Source of the DNA: Myxococcota bacterium
GTDB taxonomy: Bacteria; Myxococcota; XYA12-FULL-58-9; JALHOP01
Reading direction: 5' to 3'
DNA: 64,000 nucleotides
Assembly (NCBI GenBank): GCA_022842935.1
Contig: JALHOP010000002.1
Coordinates: 62,001 to 126,000, forward strand
The notes below the pieces were generated by a model, which worked only from the letters and a program-made list of their open reading frames with translations, made no database searches and was not told the DNA's origin. The translations under genes and the position numbers were made by a program. The first letter of the stretch is position 1; every line of letters begins with the position of its first letter. Shown one piece after another: positions 51,979-61,855 of the stretch.

Positions 51979-52337
51979 GCCACGACTCTGCCCCCGACGC
52001 CCGTGACCGGCATCACTGGGGGTGCATGTAGGTGCAACCCCAGTGGGCCGGCGGGCTCCGGCGGAAGAGCCCAGGGACGTCGAGCGACGCGTTTGGCCAC
52101 CTTTCGCGTTGCACGTGGTGACCCGAAACAGATGCGGCCGACAGTTGGCTTGCGACCACCATTGCGGCGGCCTGCCACGAGCGCCCGGAGGCGCTCGCTA
52201 CTGGCGGGAGGCGGGACCCGGAACCAGGTTTCTCGAGGCGCGCGCGCTTGGGAGAACGAGCGCGCCTCGAGACCTGTTGCATGCGCCTTACGGCGCCGGG
52301 CTCATGGCAATTTTGGTGGGTGCGTTGTGGGTTCGAA
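51979..52337. other. Non-coding gap with a 13-bp hairpin
   Basis: Between the subtilase stop and the large lipoprotein start. No gene-like frame in either direction. It contains the inverted repeat listed separately (52231-52272). A G/C-rich stretch (about 52030-52080) could form weaker hairpins. Confidence 0.4.
52231..52272. terminator. 13-bp inverted repeat downstream of the subtilase gene
   Basis: TCTCGAGGCGCGC (52231-52243) pairs with GCGCGCCTCGAGA (52260-52272), loop of 16 nt. There is no T-run on either side, so a terminator is only one possibility; processing or pause sites are others. Confidence 0.4.
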
Positions 52338-53693
52338 TTACATGCCAAAGCGCTCGAGCATCAGCTTCGCAGCCGCCTCGAGGCGGATGTCGCCAGCGCC
52401 CTCGCGGTTCGCCGGAATGCTCGGGTTGTCGCGAGCCGAGTCGCGCAAGATCTTCTCGAACTCGCCATTCTTGACGAGCTCACGTGGGTCGGCCTTGAAC
52501 TTGCCGGCCTTGAAGAGCTCCCAGGCCTTGCCAAGCAAGCAGGCGGCGGCGCCGGCGGTGACCGGAGTCGCCATCGACGTGCCAGAGCTATCGCCTTCCT
52601 TGTTGCCAGGCAGGGTCGAACGCTGCTTGACGCCGTCCGCCGAAACGGATGGCTTGTTGGGCAACGAGTAGCCCGACGAGAAGTTCGCGATGGTGTCGTC
52701 GCCTTCCTCGACGGTACCCTTGTGGTCGGTAGCGCCGACCGTGGTCGCGAACTTGGCGCGGCCCGGGTCGCTCTCCGCCACACCGGGGCCGGAATTGCCG
52801 GCTGCGATGGCGAAGAAAATACCGTGGTTCTTGACCGCGTCGTTGATGAGCTTGTTCATCGGCAGCGCGTCTGGGTCGCCAGAAGCGCGCGCGCCGAGCG
52901 ACATGCTGACGACCGCCGGGCCATCGTGGGTCTTCGCCCACTCGATAGCGCGCTCGATGCCCTTCATGACGTCGGCGAGGGTGCCAGAGCCACGATCATC
53001 GAGGACCTTCGCACCCTGGAGGATCGCCTTGGGGGCCATGCCGCGGATGCCGCCAGCCGCGAGGTCGCCGCGGGCAGTCGCGCTACCCGAGCAGTGCGTG
53101 CCGTGACCGTGACCATCGCGCGCCGGGTCTTCGGGCTGCGCGGTCTTCACGTCGTCGAACTTCGCTGGCTTCATGAGGTTGTCATGGTCGCCGATGCCGG
53201 TGTCGATGATCGTGACGGTGACGCCTTCGCCCTCCCAGCCGGCTTCTTTCGCCTGCAGCGAAGTCGCCTGATGCACATCGCGGAAGAGGCTGGTGCGCGG
53301 CGCTTCGATGGAGTTGATGGCTTGTGGGGGCGGGCCAACATCGACGCGCTTGTTCGGATAGACACCAACACCGCCGGAGCGGAGCGCGGAGACTTCTTGC
53401 GCGGTAAGCTCGAGCACGCGCCAACCCTGGCCCTGCTGCAAGCTCGGGTTGAAGGGGCGGAAGCCCAGGCGGCTGCCCAGCAGCTTGCGAGCGGCCATCG
53501 ACTCGACGACGATGTACTGCGCCTTGTTCGCGGCGAAGTTCTTCACCAGCGGCGAGCCGCCGATTGCGACTGCGTCCGACTTCGACAAACCTTTGGCGCG
53601 GACTGGGGTAGCGCCTTGCGCGCTCTGAGCGCCCGAAACGGGCAAAGAGGTACGTACTTGCGGGCGTGCAGCCCGCGAAATCGCGTCGGTCAT
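52338..53693 (-). CDS. Subtilisin-like serine protease (S8)
   Basis: 451 residues with an intact catalytic triad: Asp164 (VTIIDTGIGDH), His200 (GHGTHCSG) and Ser373 (GTSMATPVT), and the oxyanion Asn in AAGNSG. The first about 130 residues form a prodomain-like region without a signal peptide, so it may be cytoplasmic or secreted by a non-Sec route. The start at 53693 is used because the N-terminal reading from 53741 adds only an unlikely extension. Substrate unknown. Confidence 0.9.
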   Translation of the reverse strand: MTDAISRAARPQVRTSLPVSGAQSAQGATPVRAKGLSKSDAVAIGGSPLVKNFAANKAQYIVVESMAARKLLGSRLGFRPFNPSLQQGQGWRVLELTAQEVSALRSGGVGVYPNKRVDVGPPPQAINSIEAPRTSLFRDVHQATSLQAKEAGWEGEGVTVTIIDTGIGDHDNLMKPAKFDDVKTAQPEDPARDGHGHGTHCSGSATARGDLAAGGIRGMAPKAILQGAKVLDDRGSGTLADVMKGIERAIEWAKTHDGPAVVSMSLGARASGDPDALPMNKLINDAVKNHGIFFAIAAGNSGPGVAESDPGRAKFATTVGATDHKGTVEEGDDTIANFSSGYSLPNKPSVSADGVKQRSTLPGNKEGDSSGTSMATPVTAGAAACLLGKAWELFKAGKFKADPRELVKNGEFEKILRDSARDNPSIPANREGAGDIRLEAAAKLMLERFGM

Positions 53694-53869
53694 AACTGGT
53701 GGCTCCGTGGATTGGAAACGCTGTGTGCTCAGGACGAGCACGGGAGACTGGAGCCTCCTTCATCGGCAACCGTCCCGATCGGTTGCGACAATTGTTACGA
53801 AACTGTCGCTGCCAAGATGCCGGCGATCCGAAGTGGCGGCACCATCCTTCGCGGCGGGGGGGGGCCGGC

Positions 53870-55879
53870 CTAGAAGCCGCCGCCGTCGCCGCCACCGTCG
53901 CCGCCGCCATCGCCTCCGCAGCCACCGCCGCCACACACTCCGGCGCAGCACGCAAAGCAGAAGTCCGAACAGCCACAAGGCGTCCCGTCCGGCGCGTTGC
54001 CGCCGCTTGGGCACTGGTGGCTAACGCCGTTGCACGCGGCAGCGCTGATGCATTCGCTGCCGCTGCTACAAGGAGTGCCATTGCGCACGGCATCTGGGCA
54101 GGCAATCGACGCTCCGTTGCAGCGATCTTCGAGGTCGCACGGGCCATCGGCCGGCCGGCAAACGGTGTTCGCGGGTCGGACCGGGTTCGCCGGGCAGGCG
54201 TTCGTCGCCCCATCACAGACCGCGTTCGCTTCGCAGAGCTGGCTAGCCGATCGGCAAACGATGCCGTTAGCTTGTTTGGCGTCGCCGGGGCAGGCTGGCG
54301 AGCTGCCGGTACAAACTTCGGCGCGATCACAGGGCCCCGAAGCGTCACGGCAGGTAACGGTATTCGCCCGCAGGACATCTGGCGGGCAGACAGGTCCGCT
54401 ACCGCAGACTTCATCGACATCACAGGCACCGGCGGCGGGACGGCACACCTGGCCGGTACGCAGAGCGTCGCTTGGACACGTGATGGTCGAACCCGTGCAG
54501 GTCTCTGCTTGGTCGCAATCGCCCAGCGCTGGCCGGCAAACACTGCTCGCGGAAGCAAGTAGATCGACCGGACATGCGGGGCTAGCGCCCGTACACGTCT
54601 CGGCGGGGTCGCAGTCCCCGAGAGAGTCTCTGCAGACGGTTGCCGCCGGAACCAGCACGTTTTCTGGGCAAAGCGGCGAGGCACCCGTGCAGAGCTCTGG
54701 GATGTCGCACGCTCCAGCGGACGGGCGGCAGATGACACCTGGGGAAGCGACGGTATCGGCGGGACAATCGAGACTTACGCCGTCGCACCGTTCGGCGATG
54801 TCGCACGCTCCAGCGGACGGGCGGCAGATCGCGCCGGCCGCTCGTCCCTCGCACGCGTGCGGAGTCGCGCAATCGAGGCTGCATACATCCCCGCAGCAGC
54901 GTTCGCCGTTCTGGCAAAGTGGCCTGGTCTGACACTGTCCACCCACGCACTCGGCGATCTCGCACGCCGAACCCCTACAGGTGTCGGCGTCACACGGCGG
55001 AGGCAAGCAGCCGCTCGCCACGTCGGACGCTCTGGCGAATGGCTCGCAGGTCGCGGCACCACAGGCGCTGTCGTCAGCGATGTTCAAGCAGCGCCCAGAG
55101 ACGCAACGGTCCTCCGTGCAGTCGATGTAGTCATGGCAATCCGCGTCCGCAGCGCATTGCGCTTCCGGCACGACGCAGCCGACTCCCAACCGACATACCG
55201 TGTCCGGACCGCACTGCCCATTGTCGGGACGCTCGATGCAAAGTCCGTCGACGCAGTGCGCGACACCACAGGACGTCAGGGGCGCGCAATCACCGTCGAT
55301 AGCGCATTGCGGGTTCCCGCAGCTTGCGAGATCGAGGGAGCTGCAAGACGACGGCACACAGCGTCCGCCATGACATACTGGCGTCTCGTCTCCGCTTGCC
55401 GGACACGACATCCCGACACAGACGCGACTCAAGGCGAGGTACAGTTGAACGTCGGCGATGACGTCGAGGTCGGCGTGCCGCTCCATGACCGGCTGCCCCC
55501 CGCGCGTCAGGGTGACGCTGATACGTCGGGCACCGAACGGCACGTCGTTGAAGATGCCCACCGGGCGTGCCTTGTCGAAGTGTGTGGCGGGGGTGAGCCG
55601 GAAGCTCGTCTCGGCCCCGTCGTCGATGCGCGTCGTGAGCCCATCGAAGTCGACCTGCGGCGTGAGGTCACTGATCACTCCCACTGTGATCTGCGCGTTG
55701 AATGGAGTGCCGCTACGGAAACGCTGGTCGCGACCTTCGCAGGCAGCGCGACACGCGCCGTCACAGCAGATGAGGCCCACGGGACAGTTGCCGTCGTTGA
55801 GACACGCGTCTCCGTCACTCGCGACCAGCTGGCACGAGACCACGCCTAGAGCGGCGATGAGCAGGTGGGCGCACCGCAT
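53870..55879 (-). CDS. Cys-rich lipoprotein with disintegrin-type repeats
   Basis: 669 residues. Signal with lipobox Cys16 (LIAALGVVSC). The N-terminal part (about 50-175) is a beta-rich domain without recognised family. From about 190 on there are Cys-rich repeats; from about 340 to 620 they recur every 30-40 residues in the form C-R-x-S/A-x-G-x-C-D-x-x-E-x-C-x-G-x-S-x-x-CP-x-D, the pattern of animal disintegrin/ADAM cysteine-rich segments found also in some myxobacterial proteins. The C-terminus is a Gly/Asp repeat (GGDGGGDGGGDGGG). Probably extracellular. Confidence 0.8.
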   Translation of the reverse strand: MRCAHLLIAALGVVSCQLVASDGDACLNDGNCPVGLICCDGACRAACEGRDQRFRSGTPFNAQITVGVISDLTPQVDFDGLTTRIDDGAETSFRLTPATHFDKARPVGIFNDVPFGARRISVTLTRGGQPVMERHADLDVIADVQLYLALSRVCVGMSCPASGDETPVCHGGRCVPSSCSSLDLASCGNPQCAIDGDCAPLTSCGVAHCVDGLCIERPDNGQCGPDTVCRLGVGCVVPEAQCAADADCHDYIDCTEDRCVSGRCLNIADDSACGAATCEPFARASDVASGCLPPPCDADTCRGSACEIAECVGGQCQTRPLCQNGERCCGDVCSLDCATPHACEGRAAGAICRPSAGACDIAERCDGVSLDCPADTVASPGVICRPSAGACDIPELCTGASPLCPENVLVPAATVCRDSLGDCDPAETCTGASPACPVDLLASASSVCRPALGDCDQAETCTGSTITCPSDALRTGQVCRPAAGACDVDEVCGSGPVCPPDVLRANTVTCRDASGPCDRAEVCTGSSPACPGDAKQANGIVCRSASQLCEANAVCDGATNACPANPVRPANTVCRPADGPCDLEDRCNGASIACPDAVRNGTPCSSGSECISAAACNGVSHQCPSGGNAPDGTPCGCSDFCFACCAGVCGGGGCGGDGGGDGGGDGGGF

Positions 55880-55931
55880 CCTCGAAAGGATAGCACAGTG
55901 TGCGCATAGCGCCCCGACGAGACTCGGTTTT

Positions 55932-56435
55932 TCAGGCTTCTCGTGTGGTTAGCGGGCCGATGTAGTCGAGCTTGCCGAGCTCGACTCCGTTATGACGGAG
56001 GATCGCGTAAGCCATGGTCACGTGGAAGAAGAAATTCGGCGCGGCGAACTCGACCAGATAGTCGCGGCCCCGTAGCACTTTTCCCGGTAACCAGCTCATG
56101 CGGACTGGCCGGTCGTCCGAGCCCACGAAGTCCGCCTCTCCGAAGCCGTCGAGGATTCGCAGAACGCTGGCGATGCGGGCCTTGAGCTCTTCGATGGTCT
56201 TTTCATTGTCGGGGTGCTTGGGGACATCTTTGCCGGAAAGACGCGCTGCGGCGAGCTTCGCTGAGTCGCAGGCAGACTGCACCTGCCGCGCGAGCTCGTA
56301 CTGATCGGGAGCGAGGCGCGATCCGGCGAGCACGTTGACGTCGAACTTACGGCTAGTCGCGTAAGCAATCGCCTTGTCGAGGCAGTGGTCGAGCTGGCGA
56401 AGACTGCGGGCGAACTGAACGATTTGTGCGTACAC
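55932..56435 (-). CDS. DUF1993 family protein
   Basis: 167 residues, largely helical (about four helices), with LDKAIAYATSRKFDVNVLAGSRLAPDQYELARQVQSACD and the family end FFFHVTMAYAILRHNGVELGKLDYIG. DUF1993 proteins belong to the DinB-like helical bundle group; function unknown. The GTG start at 56435 has AAGGGG eight bases upstream, better than the open frame's longer starts. His residues in the bundle could bind a metal, as in DinB-type proteins. Confidence 0.78.
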   Translation of the reverse strand: MYAQIVQFARSLRQLDHCLDKAIAYATSRKFDVNVLAGSRLAPDQYELARQVQSACDSAKLAAARLSGKDVPKHPDNEKTIEELKARIASVLRILDGFGEADFVGSDDRPVRMSWLPGKVLRGRDYLVEFAAPNFFFHVTMAYAILRHNGVELGKLDYIGPLTTREA

Positions 56436-56551
56436 GCTTGAAACCCCTTGTTCGACGCGCTTGTCGCACGAAGCTGCTGAGCGGCAAAGTCCCGCCCGCG
56501 CCATGAAACGCATCAGCACCAGACCCGCCGCCGATAACCGTGAGCCTCCGC

Positions 56552-57076
56552 ATGCGCAGCGTCATCGTCGTTTTCGGCTCGGCCACTCTTCCCAACGGGC
56601 AACCGGGTCGGTCGCTTACGGCTCGGCTCGAGCGCGCACTGCTCGAGGCTAGGTTGGACCGCAAGGCGCCTGTCGTCGTCTCGGGCGGGCCGGTCATGGG
56701 TCCTCCCGAGGGCCGTGTCATGCAGCGCTGGCTGGTGACGCGTGGCGTCGCGCCCGCCCGCATCGTCGTCGAAGACAAGGCGCTCTACACGCTGGACAAC
56801 GTGAGCCGGGTGGCCCCGCTTATCGCGGGGCTCAAGGCGGCCGACGTCAAGCTCGTCACAAGTCCGGCTCACATGGAGCGTAGCAAGGCCCTCCTCGAGC
56901 GTGAGCTTCGATGCGTGACGGGACACCACGTGCGCGTCAGAGCGCGCCCGTCGCGCGACGGAGCGAGCGCGCTCGAATACGAGCGCGAGCGCGAAAAGTT
57001 GGCTCGTGACCTTGCCATGCAGACGGCCCGCGGCTGCCCACGTCAGTCGCCGAAAATTGTCCGTGCCCAGGCCTGA
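56552..57076 (+). CDS. DUF218/YdcF-like protein
   Basis: 174 residues, matching the YdcF/SanA fold: VIVVFGSAT, VVSGGPVM, GVAPARIVVEDKALYTLDNV and LVTSPAHMERSKALLER. No signal peptide. YdcF-type proteins are SAM-binding or envelope-related proteins of unclear role. A GTG at 56540 would add four residues. The 3' end overlaps the convergent membrane protein gene by 34 bp. Confidence 0.82.
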   Translation: MRSVIVVFGSATLPNGQPGRSLTARLERALLEARLDRKAPVVVSGGPVMGPPEGRVMQRWLVTRGVAPARIVVEDKALYTLDNVSRVAPLIAGLKAADVKLVTSPAHMERSKALLERELRCVTGHHVRVRARPSRDGASALEYEREREKLARDLAMQTARGCPRQSPKIVRAQA

Positions 57077-57462
57077 GCCGGCTCGATGAGCACACAGAGC
57101 AACAGCCATGCCGGCGCGTAGTCGAGCCGAATGAGGCCATGAACGGCCCAGCGGCGCACCCCGTAGTCCCAGGGACAGCGGCCGAGCAGGCGCCGTAAGA
57201 GGTAACCGCTCGTGTATTCGGCAATGTAGACCGCGCACAGGTAGACGAAGAGACGCAGCGCGAGTGGCAGGTCGGCGAGGGCCAGGTAGAGCGATTCCAT
57301 CAGCAACCCGGCCACGCCATAGATGGGGTGCATCCAGAGTGAGGTGCGCCCCATCGCGGTCCGGTCACGCTGCAAGATGATGGAGCAGACGCCGGTGAAG
57401 AAGATCTCCACACACCAGCCGAGCGCTCCATACAGCAGAAAGTGTGCGAGGAGTGTGACCAT
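57043..57462 (-). CDS. Small polytopic membrane protein (TMEM229/DUF1113-like)
   Basis: 139 residues with four membrane helices and conserved features of the PF06541-type family: GALGWCVEIFFTG at the first helix, SLWMHPIYGVAGLLMESLY in the middle, and YTSGYLLRRLLGRCPWDY. Function unknown. It overlaps the convergent YdcF-like gene. The ATG start at 57462 is the first in frame. Confidence 0.75.
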   Translation of the reverse strand: MVTLLAHFLLYGALGWCVEIFFTGVCSIILQRDRTAMGRTSLWMHPIYGVAGLLMESLYLALADLPLALRLFVYLCAVYIAEYTSGYLLRRLLGRCPWDYGVRRWAVHGLIRLDYAPAWLLLCVLIEPAQAWARTIFGD

Positions 57463-57524
57463 GACAGCAGCCGCTCCTCTTTAGATTCTACGCATGCTCC
57501 TGTAAGGACGCGAGTCGCGACGCA

Positions 57525-58175
57525 ATGGTTCACGACGTTTTTACATTTACGTTACTCGCGTTTTCGGCCGTTTTTTTCGTCGTCGATCCGTTCGCCGTGG
57601 TGCCGGTCTTCGTCTCGATGACCGAGGGCGACGATGACGCAAAGCGTGCGCGCATGGCAGCCCGCGCTTGCCTACTTTGCGCAGGAGTTCTGACCTTCTT
57701 CGCGCTGGGTGGCGGCGTCATCTTCAAATTGCTCGGCGTCACCCTGGCCGCCTTCAAGGTCGCCGGCGGCGTTCTGCTCATGCTCACCGCGCTCGACATG
57801 TTACGCAGCCAACCCGCAGCCACCCGCACCAGCCCACAAGAGGTCGCCGAGGCCGCCGCCAAGCCAGATATCGCAATCGTCCCCCTGGGAATGCCGCTGC
57901 TCGCCGGTCCGGGCTCGATCGCCACCGTCATGGTCCTCGCCGGGCGCTCCCAGCGGTGGTGGGAGCTCATCCCGATCGTGCTCTCCATCATCATCACAGC
58001 GGTCATCTCGTATGTCGTCTTGCGAGCCGCAGCGCGTGTCGACCGCTACATGGGGCACACCGGGCGGGCGATTCTCGAACGCACCATGGGGTTATTGCTA
58101 GCGGCGCTGGCGGTGCAGTTCATCATTGACGGGTGGCGGGAAGCGTTCCCAGCTGCTGTCACGGGCGGCGCATGA
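57525..58175 (+). CDS. MarC family membrane protein
   Basis: 216 residues and about six membrane helices. MarC/SNARE-associated-like features: FFVVDPFAVVPVFVSM (first half) and IVPLGMPLLAGPGSIATVMVLAG (second half), the repeated P-x-x-P/GPG elements of the family. Role unknown; it was once linked to antibiotic resistance and is now seen as a possible transporter. A 4-bp overlap joins it to the methyltransferase gene. Confidence 0.88.
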   Translation: MVHDVFTFTLLAFSAVFFVVDPFAVVPVFVSMTEGDDDAKRARMAARACLLCAGVLTFFALGGGVIFKLLGVTLAAFKVAGGVLLMLTALDMLRSQPAATRTSPQEVAEAAAKPDIAIVPLGMPLLAGPGSIATVMVLAGRSQRWWELIPIVLSIIITAVISYVVLRAAARVDRYMGHTGRAILERTMGLLLAALAVQFIIDGWREAFPAAVTGGA

Positions 58176-59005
58176 ACGAGCCGTTCTACCGTGGCTGGCG
58201 CAAGCCAGGTCCAGTCCCCCCCGGCGACGGCACAGCCGCCGACGGCGAGACCCTCGACGCTGTCAGTGGACATTTCCGTCTCTTTCAACTTCGCGACGGT
58301 CATCGTTTCTCCACCGACGACGTGCTCGCGGCGTTCTACGGCACGTCCTGGTGTCCGTCGGCGCGGACCATACTCGACCTGGGAAGCGGTATCGGCTCGG
58401 TGGCCACCATAGCGGCCTGGCGTTGCCCGGGCGCGCGCCTCGTGACGGTCGAAGCACAGGCTGAAAGCGTCGCCTTGGCGCGCAAATCCGCACGCTATAA
58501 CGGACTCGAGGTTCGCTACGAGATTCGCGAGGGCGACCTCCGTGACACATCACTGTTTCGTGATGACGAGGTCTTCGACCTGGTCCTCGGCAGTCCGCCC
58601 TACTTCGCCATGGACGCTGGCAGCCATGGAGACCACCCGCAGAAGGTGGCTTGTCGCTTCGAGATGCGGGGGACGGTCGCGGACTACGCGACGTCGGCGG
58701 CAAAGCGTTTGGCGCCGGGCGGTTTCTTTGCCTGTGTGTTCCCGGTCCAACCCGATTTTCAGCGGCAGCGCGTCATCGCCGCTGCGCGCGACGCTGGCCT
58801 TGTGATCGTCCGCGACCGCGATGTTGTGTTCAAAGAGGGCGAGCCACCTCTGGTGGGGCTCTTCGGCATGATGCGCGCCGACGACTTGCCCGACTGGTTT
58901 CGCTCGCAGACCTGGCACGAGCCACCTCTCGTCATACGGCGTCGCGACGGCAGTGTGCATCCCGAGTACTCGGCGGTGAAGCTCGCCTTCGGGTTCCCGC
59001 CGTGA
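58172..59005 (+). CDS. TrmN6-like adenine-N6 methyltransferase
   Basis: 277 residues with a SAM-binding motif (ILDLGSGIGSVATIAA, about 67-82) and the adenine-methyltransferase motif in the form GSPPYF (about 153-158), as in the tRNA1(Val) A37 N6-methyltransferase YfiC/TrmN6. A preceding segment (FRLFQLRDGHRFSTDDVLAAFY) matches the YfiC start region DAVLLA. The target could be tRNA or another nucleic acid. It overlaps MarC by 4 bp and the ABC-F gene by 4 bp. Confidence 0.85.
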   Translation: MNEPFYRGWRKPGPVPPGDGTAADGETLDAVSGHFRLFQLRDGHRFSTDDVLAAFYGTSWCPSARTILDLGSGIGSVATIAAWRCPGARLVTVEAQAESVALARKSARYNGLEVRYEIREGDLRDTSLFRDDEVFDLVLGSPPYFAMDAGSHGDHPQKVACRFEMRGTVADYATSAAKRLAPGGFFACVFPVQPDFQRQRVIAAARDAGLVIVRDRDVVFKEGEPPLVGLFGMMRADDLPDWFRSQTWHEPPLVIRRRDGSVHPEYSAVKLAFGFPP

Positions 59006-60819
59006 GCGCCGTTGTCACAGTTCAGAACCTTTCGAAGGCGTTCGGAATCCACGAGGTGCTCCGCGACGTGTCGCTCGCCGTCGACGAGCAGGACCGCGTC
59101 GCCATCGTCGGCGTCAACGGCTCGGGCAAGTCGACACTGCTGCGGATCATCGCGCGCGCGCTCGACGCGGCGGACACAACCGAGCTCGATGTCGCTGACT
59201 CTGGTGTCATCACCAAGCGGCAAGGCGCGAGCTTCGTCTACGTCGCGCAGGAGCCCCGTCTCACCCCCGAACTGTCGGTGATGACCACGCTCCTGACCAG
59301 TGGCGCCGAGCGCCATGCGTGCGAGGCCATGGCCGACTCATTGCATCTGCGCAACCTCGAGCAACGCGTCGACACACTGTCGCTGGGCGAGCGTCGTCGC
59401 GTCGCCCTTGGGTGTGCGTTGTTGCGCGCGCCCGATATCCTTGCGCTCGACGAGCCAACCAACCACCTCGACGCCCGTACCATCGACTGGCTCGAGGGTC
59501 GCCTGAAAGCGCATCGCGGTGCCCTGCTCTTCGTGAGCCATGATCGCTACTTCTTGGACCGTGTAGCGACGCGTATCGCAGAGCTCGATCGTGGCCGCTT
59601 CTACGCCTATGGGCCGGGGTATGCCGACTTCCTCGAGAAACAGGCAGAGCGCTTTGCCAACGCCAGCGAGCGCGAGCGGATTCGACGCTCATTCGTACGG
59701 CGCGAGATCGAGTGGATTCGCCGCGGCCCTGCGGCGCGCACCACCAAACAACAAGCGCGTATCGATCGCTTCGACGCTGCCGTGAAGCAGGGAGACACCA
59801 ACGCTTCGCTCGTCCACGACGACCGCAGCGTCAAGCTCGTGCTGCCGCCTGGCCCGCGCCTCGGCAAGACCATCCTCGAGCTCGACCACGTGGGCATCGA
59901 TGACGCCGACGGCGACGTGCTGGTTCGTGACCTCACCCTCATCATGAAAGCTGGCGATCGCATCGGCATCGTGGGCGCCAACGGCGCGGGCAAGACGACA
60001 CTGGTGCGCGGTATCCTCGGCGAGCGCGCCACTCAGCGAGGCAAGGTGACGGTGGGACAAAACACGCGCTTTGCTTACCTCGACCAGGGGCGGGCTGATC
60101 TCGACGACGAGAAAAGCGTCCTCGAAGAGGTCGCCGAGGGCAGCGAATACGTGCAGCTCCCGAGCGAGCGCATTCACGTGCGTACGTTCTTGCGCATGTT
60201 CTTGTTCGACGATCGCTTCGCTGACACGCCCATAGGCAAGCTCTCGGGTGGCGAGCGCAATCGCGTGCAGCTCACGAAGCTGCTGCGGCGGGGCGGCAAC
60301 GTGTTGGTGCTCGACGAGCCGACCAACGATCTCGACCTCATGACTCTCGCCGTGCTCGAGGAGGCGCTCGTCGACTTTCCGGGCTGCGCCTTGGTTGTGT
60401 CGCACGACCGCTGGTTCCTCGATCGCATCGCTACGGGGATTCTAGCCTTCGAAGGCAATGGTGACGTCGGCTTCTACGAGGGCAACTACAGCGACTACCT
60501 AGCCAAAAAGCCCGCCCCGGCGACGGTTCGCGCGAGCCTTGCGAGGCCTGCCACCGAGCAGCCGCAAGCCGAGCAGGTCAAGAAACCCAAGAAGCTTTCG
60601 TACAAAGATCAGCGCGAGCTCGATGGCATCGAGTCCGCGATCGCGGCGGCCGAGGCGAAAGCGACCGAGCTCGAGGCCAAGCTCTCCGCCCCCGACCTTT
60701 ACGCCAAGGGCGGCACGGACGTCACTGCCCTGGTCGCTGAGCTCGATGGTGCCCGCGCCGAGGTCGACCGACTCTACGGCCGCTGGAGCGAGCTCGAGGC
60801 CCTGGTCGCTAGCCTCTAG
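59002..60819 (+). CDS. ABC-F family ATPase (Uup/EttA-like)
   Basis: 605 residues with two ATPase domains: first Walker [10 protein letters not shown], signature LSLGERRR; second Walker [10 protein letters not shown], signature LSGGERNR and Walker [14 protein letters not shown]. Between them is the linker with [25 protein letters not shown], and a helical C-terminal extension (about 540-605) with [15 protein letters not shown]. Lacking membrane domains, it acts on ribosomes or DNA as Uup-type proteins do. The start is GTG, overlapping the methyltransferase stop. Confidence 0.93.
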   Translation: MSAVVTVQNLSKAFGIHEVLRDVSLAVDEQDRVAIVGVNGSGKSTLLRIIARALDAADTTELDVADSGVITKRQGASFVYVAQEPRLTPELSVMTTLLTSGAERHACEAMADSLHLRNLEQRVDTLSLGERRRVALGCALLRAPDILALDEPTNHLDARTIDWLEGRLKAHRGALLFVSHDRYFLDRVATRIAELDRGRFYAYGPGYADFLEKQAERFANASERERIRRSFVRREIEWIRRGPAARTTKQQARIDRFDAAVKQGDTNASLVHDDRSVKLVLPPGPRLGKTILELDHVGIDDADGDVLVRDLTLIMKAGDRIGIVGANGAGKTTLVRGILGERATQRGKVTVGQNTRFAYLDQGRADLDDEKSVLEEVAEGSEYVQLPSERIHVRTFLRMFLFDDRFADTPIGKLSGGERNRVQLTKLLRRGGNVLVLDEPTNDLDLMTLAVLEEALVDFPGCALVVSHDRWFLDRIATGILAFEGNGDVGFYEGNYSDYLAKKPAPATVRASLARPATEQPQAEQVKKPKKLSYKDQRELDGIESAIAAAEAKATELEAKLSAPDLYAKGGTDVTALVAELDGARAEVDRLYGRWSELEALVASL

Positions 60820-60838
60820 ATTGGGCTACCATCGCGCC

Positions 60839-61723
60839 ATGTCGCCGTGGCTCTCTGACCGCCGAAGCAGCCAGCCTCCAGCCGAACAACCACGGGTGAG
60901 CCTCGCCGATGCGACGCGCGAGCGCGTCACCCTGGTGATGGGCCAGGCGCAGGCGGTATCGTCGGCGGCGTTGACCCTGACGGCGCTGGTGCAGGAGCTC
61001 CCCGACGCGACGCGCGAAACCGCGACACGAGCCACCTCGGTGGCAGTCGCAAGCAATCAGGTTCAGGCCGCGGTCGAGACGGTCGCTGCGGCGAGCGAAG
61101 AGCTCTCCGCGAGCATCACCGAAATTGCACGCAACGCCATCAGCGCCGCGCAAGTGGCGCAGCAGGCGGTCGACGTTGCGCAACGCACGAACGAGACCAT
61201 CCAACGACTGGCGGCGGCCAGCATCGAGATCGGCAAGGTCGTCAAGATCATCAACGGCATCGCGGCGCAGACCAACCTCTTGGCGCTCAACGCCACCATC
61301 GAAGCAGCGCGCGCCGGCGAAGTCGGAAAGGGCTTCGCGGTGGTCGCCAATGAGGTCAAGGAGCTAGCCAAAGAGACGGCCCGAGCCACCGAAGACATCA
61401 GCAGCAAGATTATCGCTATTCAGAGCAATACCAACGACGCCACCGCCGCGATGGGCGAGATCGGCCGCATCATCCAGCAAGTCAACCTCATCCAGAACAC
61501 CATCGCCACGGCGGTCGAGGAACAGTCGCTCACCACGAGCGCGATCGCTCGCAGCGTCAACGACGCTTCAGGCGGCATCGAAGACATCGCGAAAATGGCG
61601 AGCAGCGTCGCGGAGGCCTCCGGTCACGTCGCCACGGGGGCGAGCGCCGCGCAAACCTCGGCGCAAGATCTGGCTCGCCTGGCCACCGAGCTTGGAAGCC
61701 TTGCGCGCACCCTCGACGCCTAA
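60839..61723 (+). CDS. Soluble methyl-accepting chemotaxis-type signalling protein
   Basis: 294 residues. No membrane segment, no sensory domain and no HAMP is evident; after a short N-terminal stretch it is a single helical hairpin with the signalling tip ([27 protein letters not shown], then [16 protein letters not shown]). Such proteins signal to CheA/CheW; none is encoded in this window, so the partner is elsewhere. It starts 20 bp after the ABC-F gene. Confidence 0.87.
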   Translation: MSPWLSDRRSSQPPAEQPRVSLADATRERVTLVMGQAQAVSSAALTLTALVQELPDATRETATRATSVAVASNQVQAAVETVAAASEELSASITEIARNAISAAQVAQQAVDVAQRTNETIQRLAAASIEIGKVVKIINGIAAQTNLLALNATIEAARAGEVGKGFAVVANEVKELAKETARATEDISSKIIAIQSNTNDATAAMGEIGRIIQQVNLIQNTIATAVEEQSLTTSAIARSVNDASGGIEDIAKMASSVAEASGHVATGASAAQTSAQDLARLATELGSLARTLDA

Positions 61724-61855
61724 AAGTGGTCAATTCGTCGCATAAAAGCGGCTCTGCTCGCGTCTCCTGTTGCCTAACACGTGACGCAAGTATTACGTGA
61801 CCCCCGGGTTGCCGTAAGGCACACCGTAGTTGCCTCGAAAAAGCGAACACCCCCG

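Noticed and set aside
61784..61798. Operator-like ACGCAAGTATTACGT upstream of the desaturase gene
   Set aside because: One mismatch, no partner 30 bp away and no credible sigma-54 promoter; likely chance.
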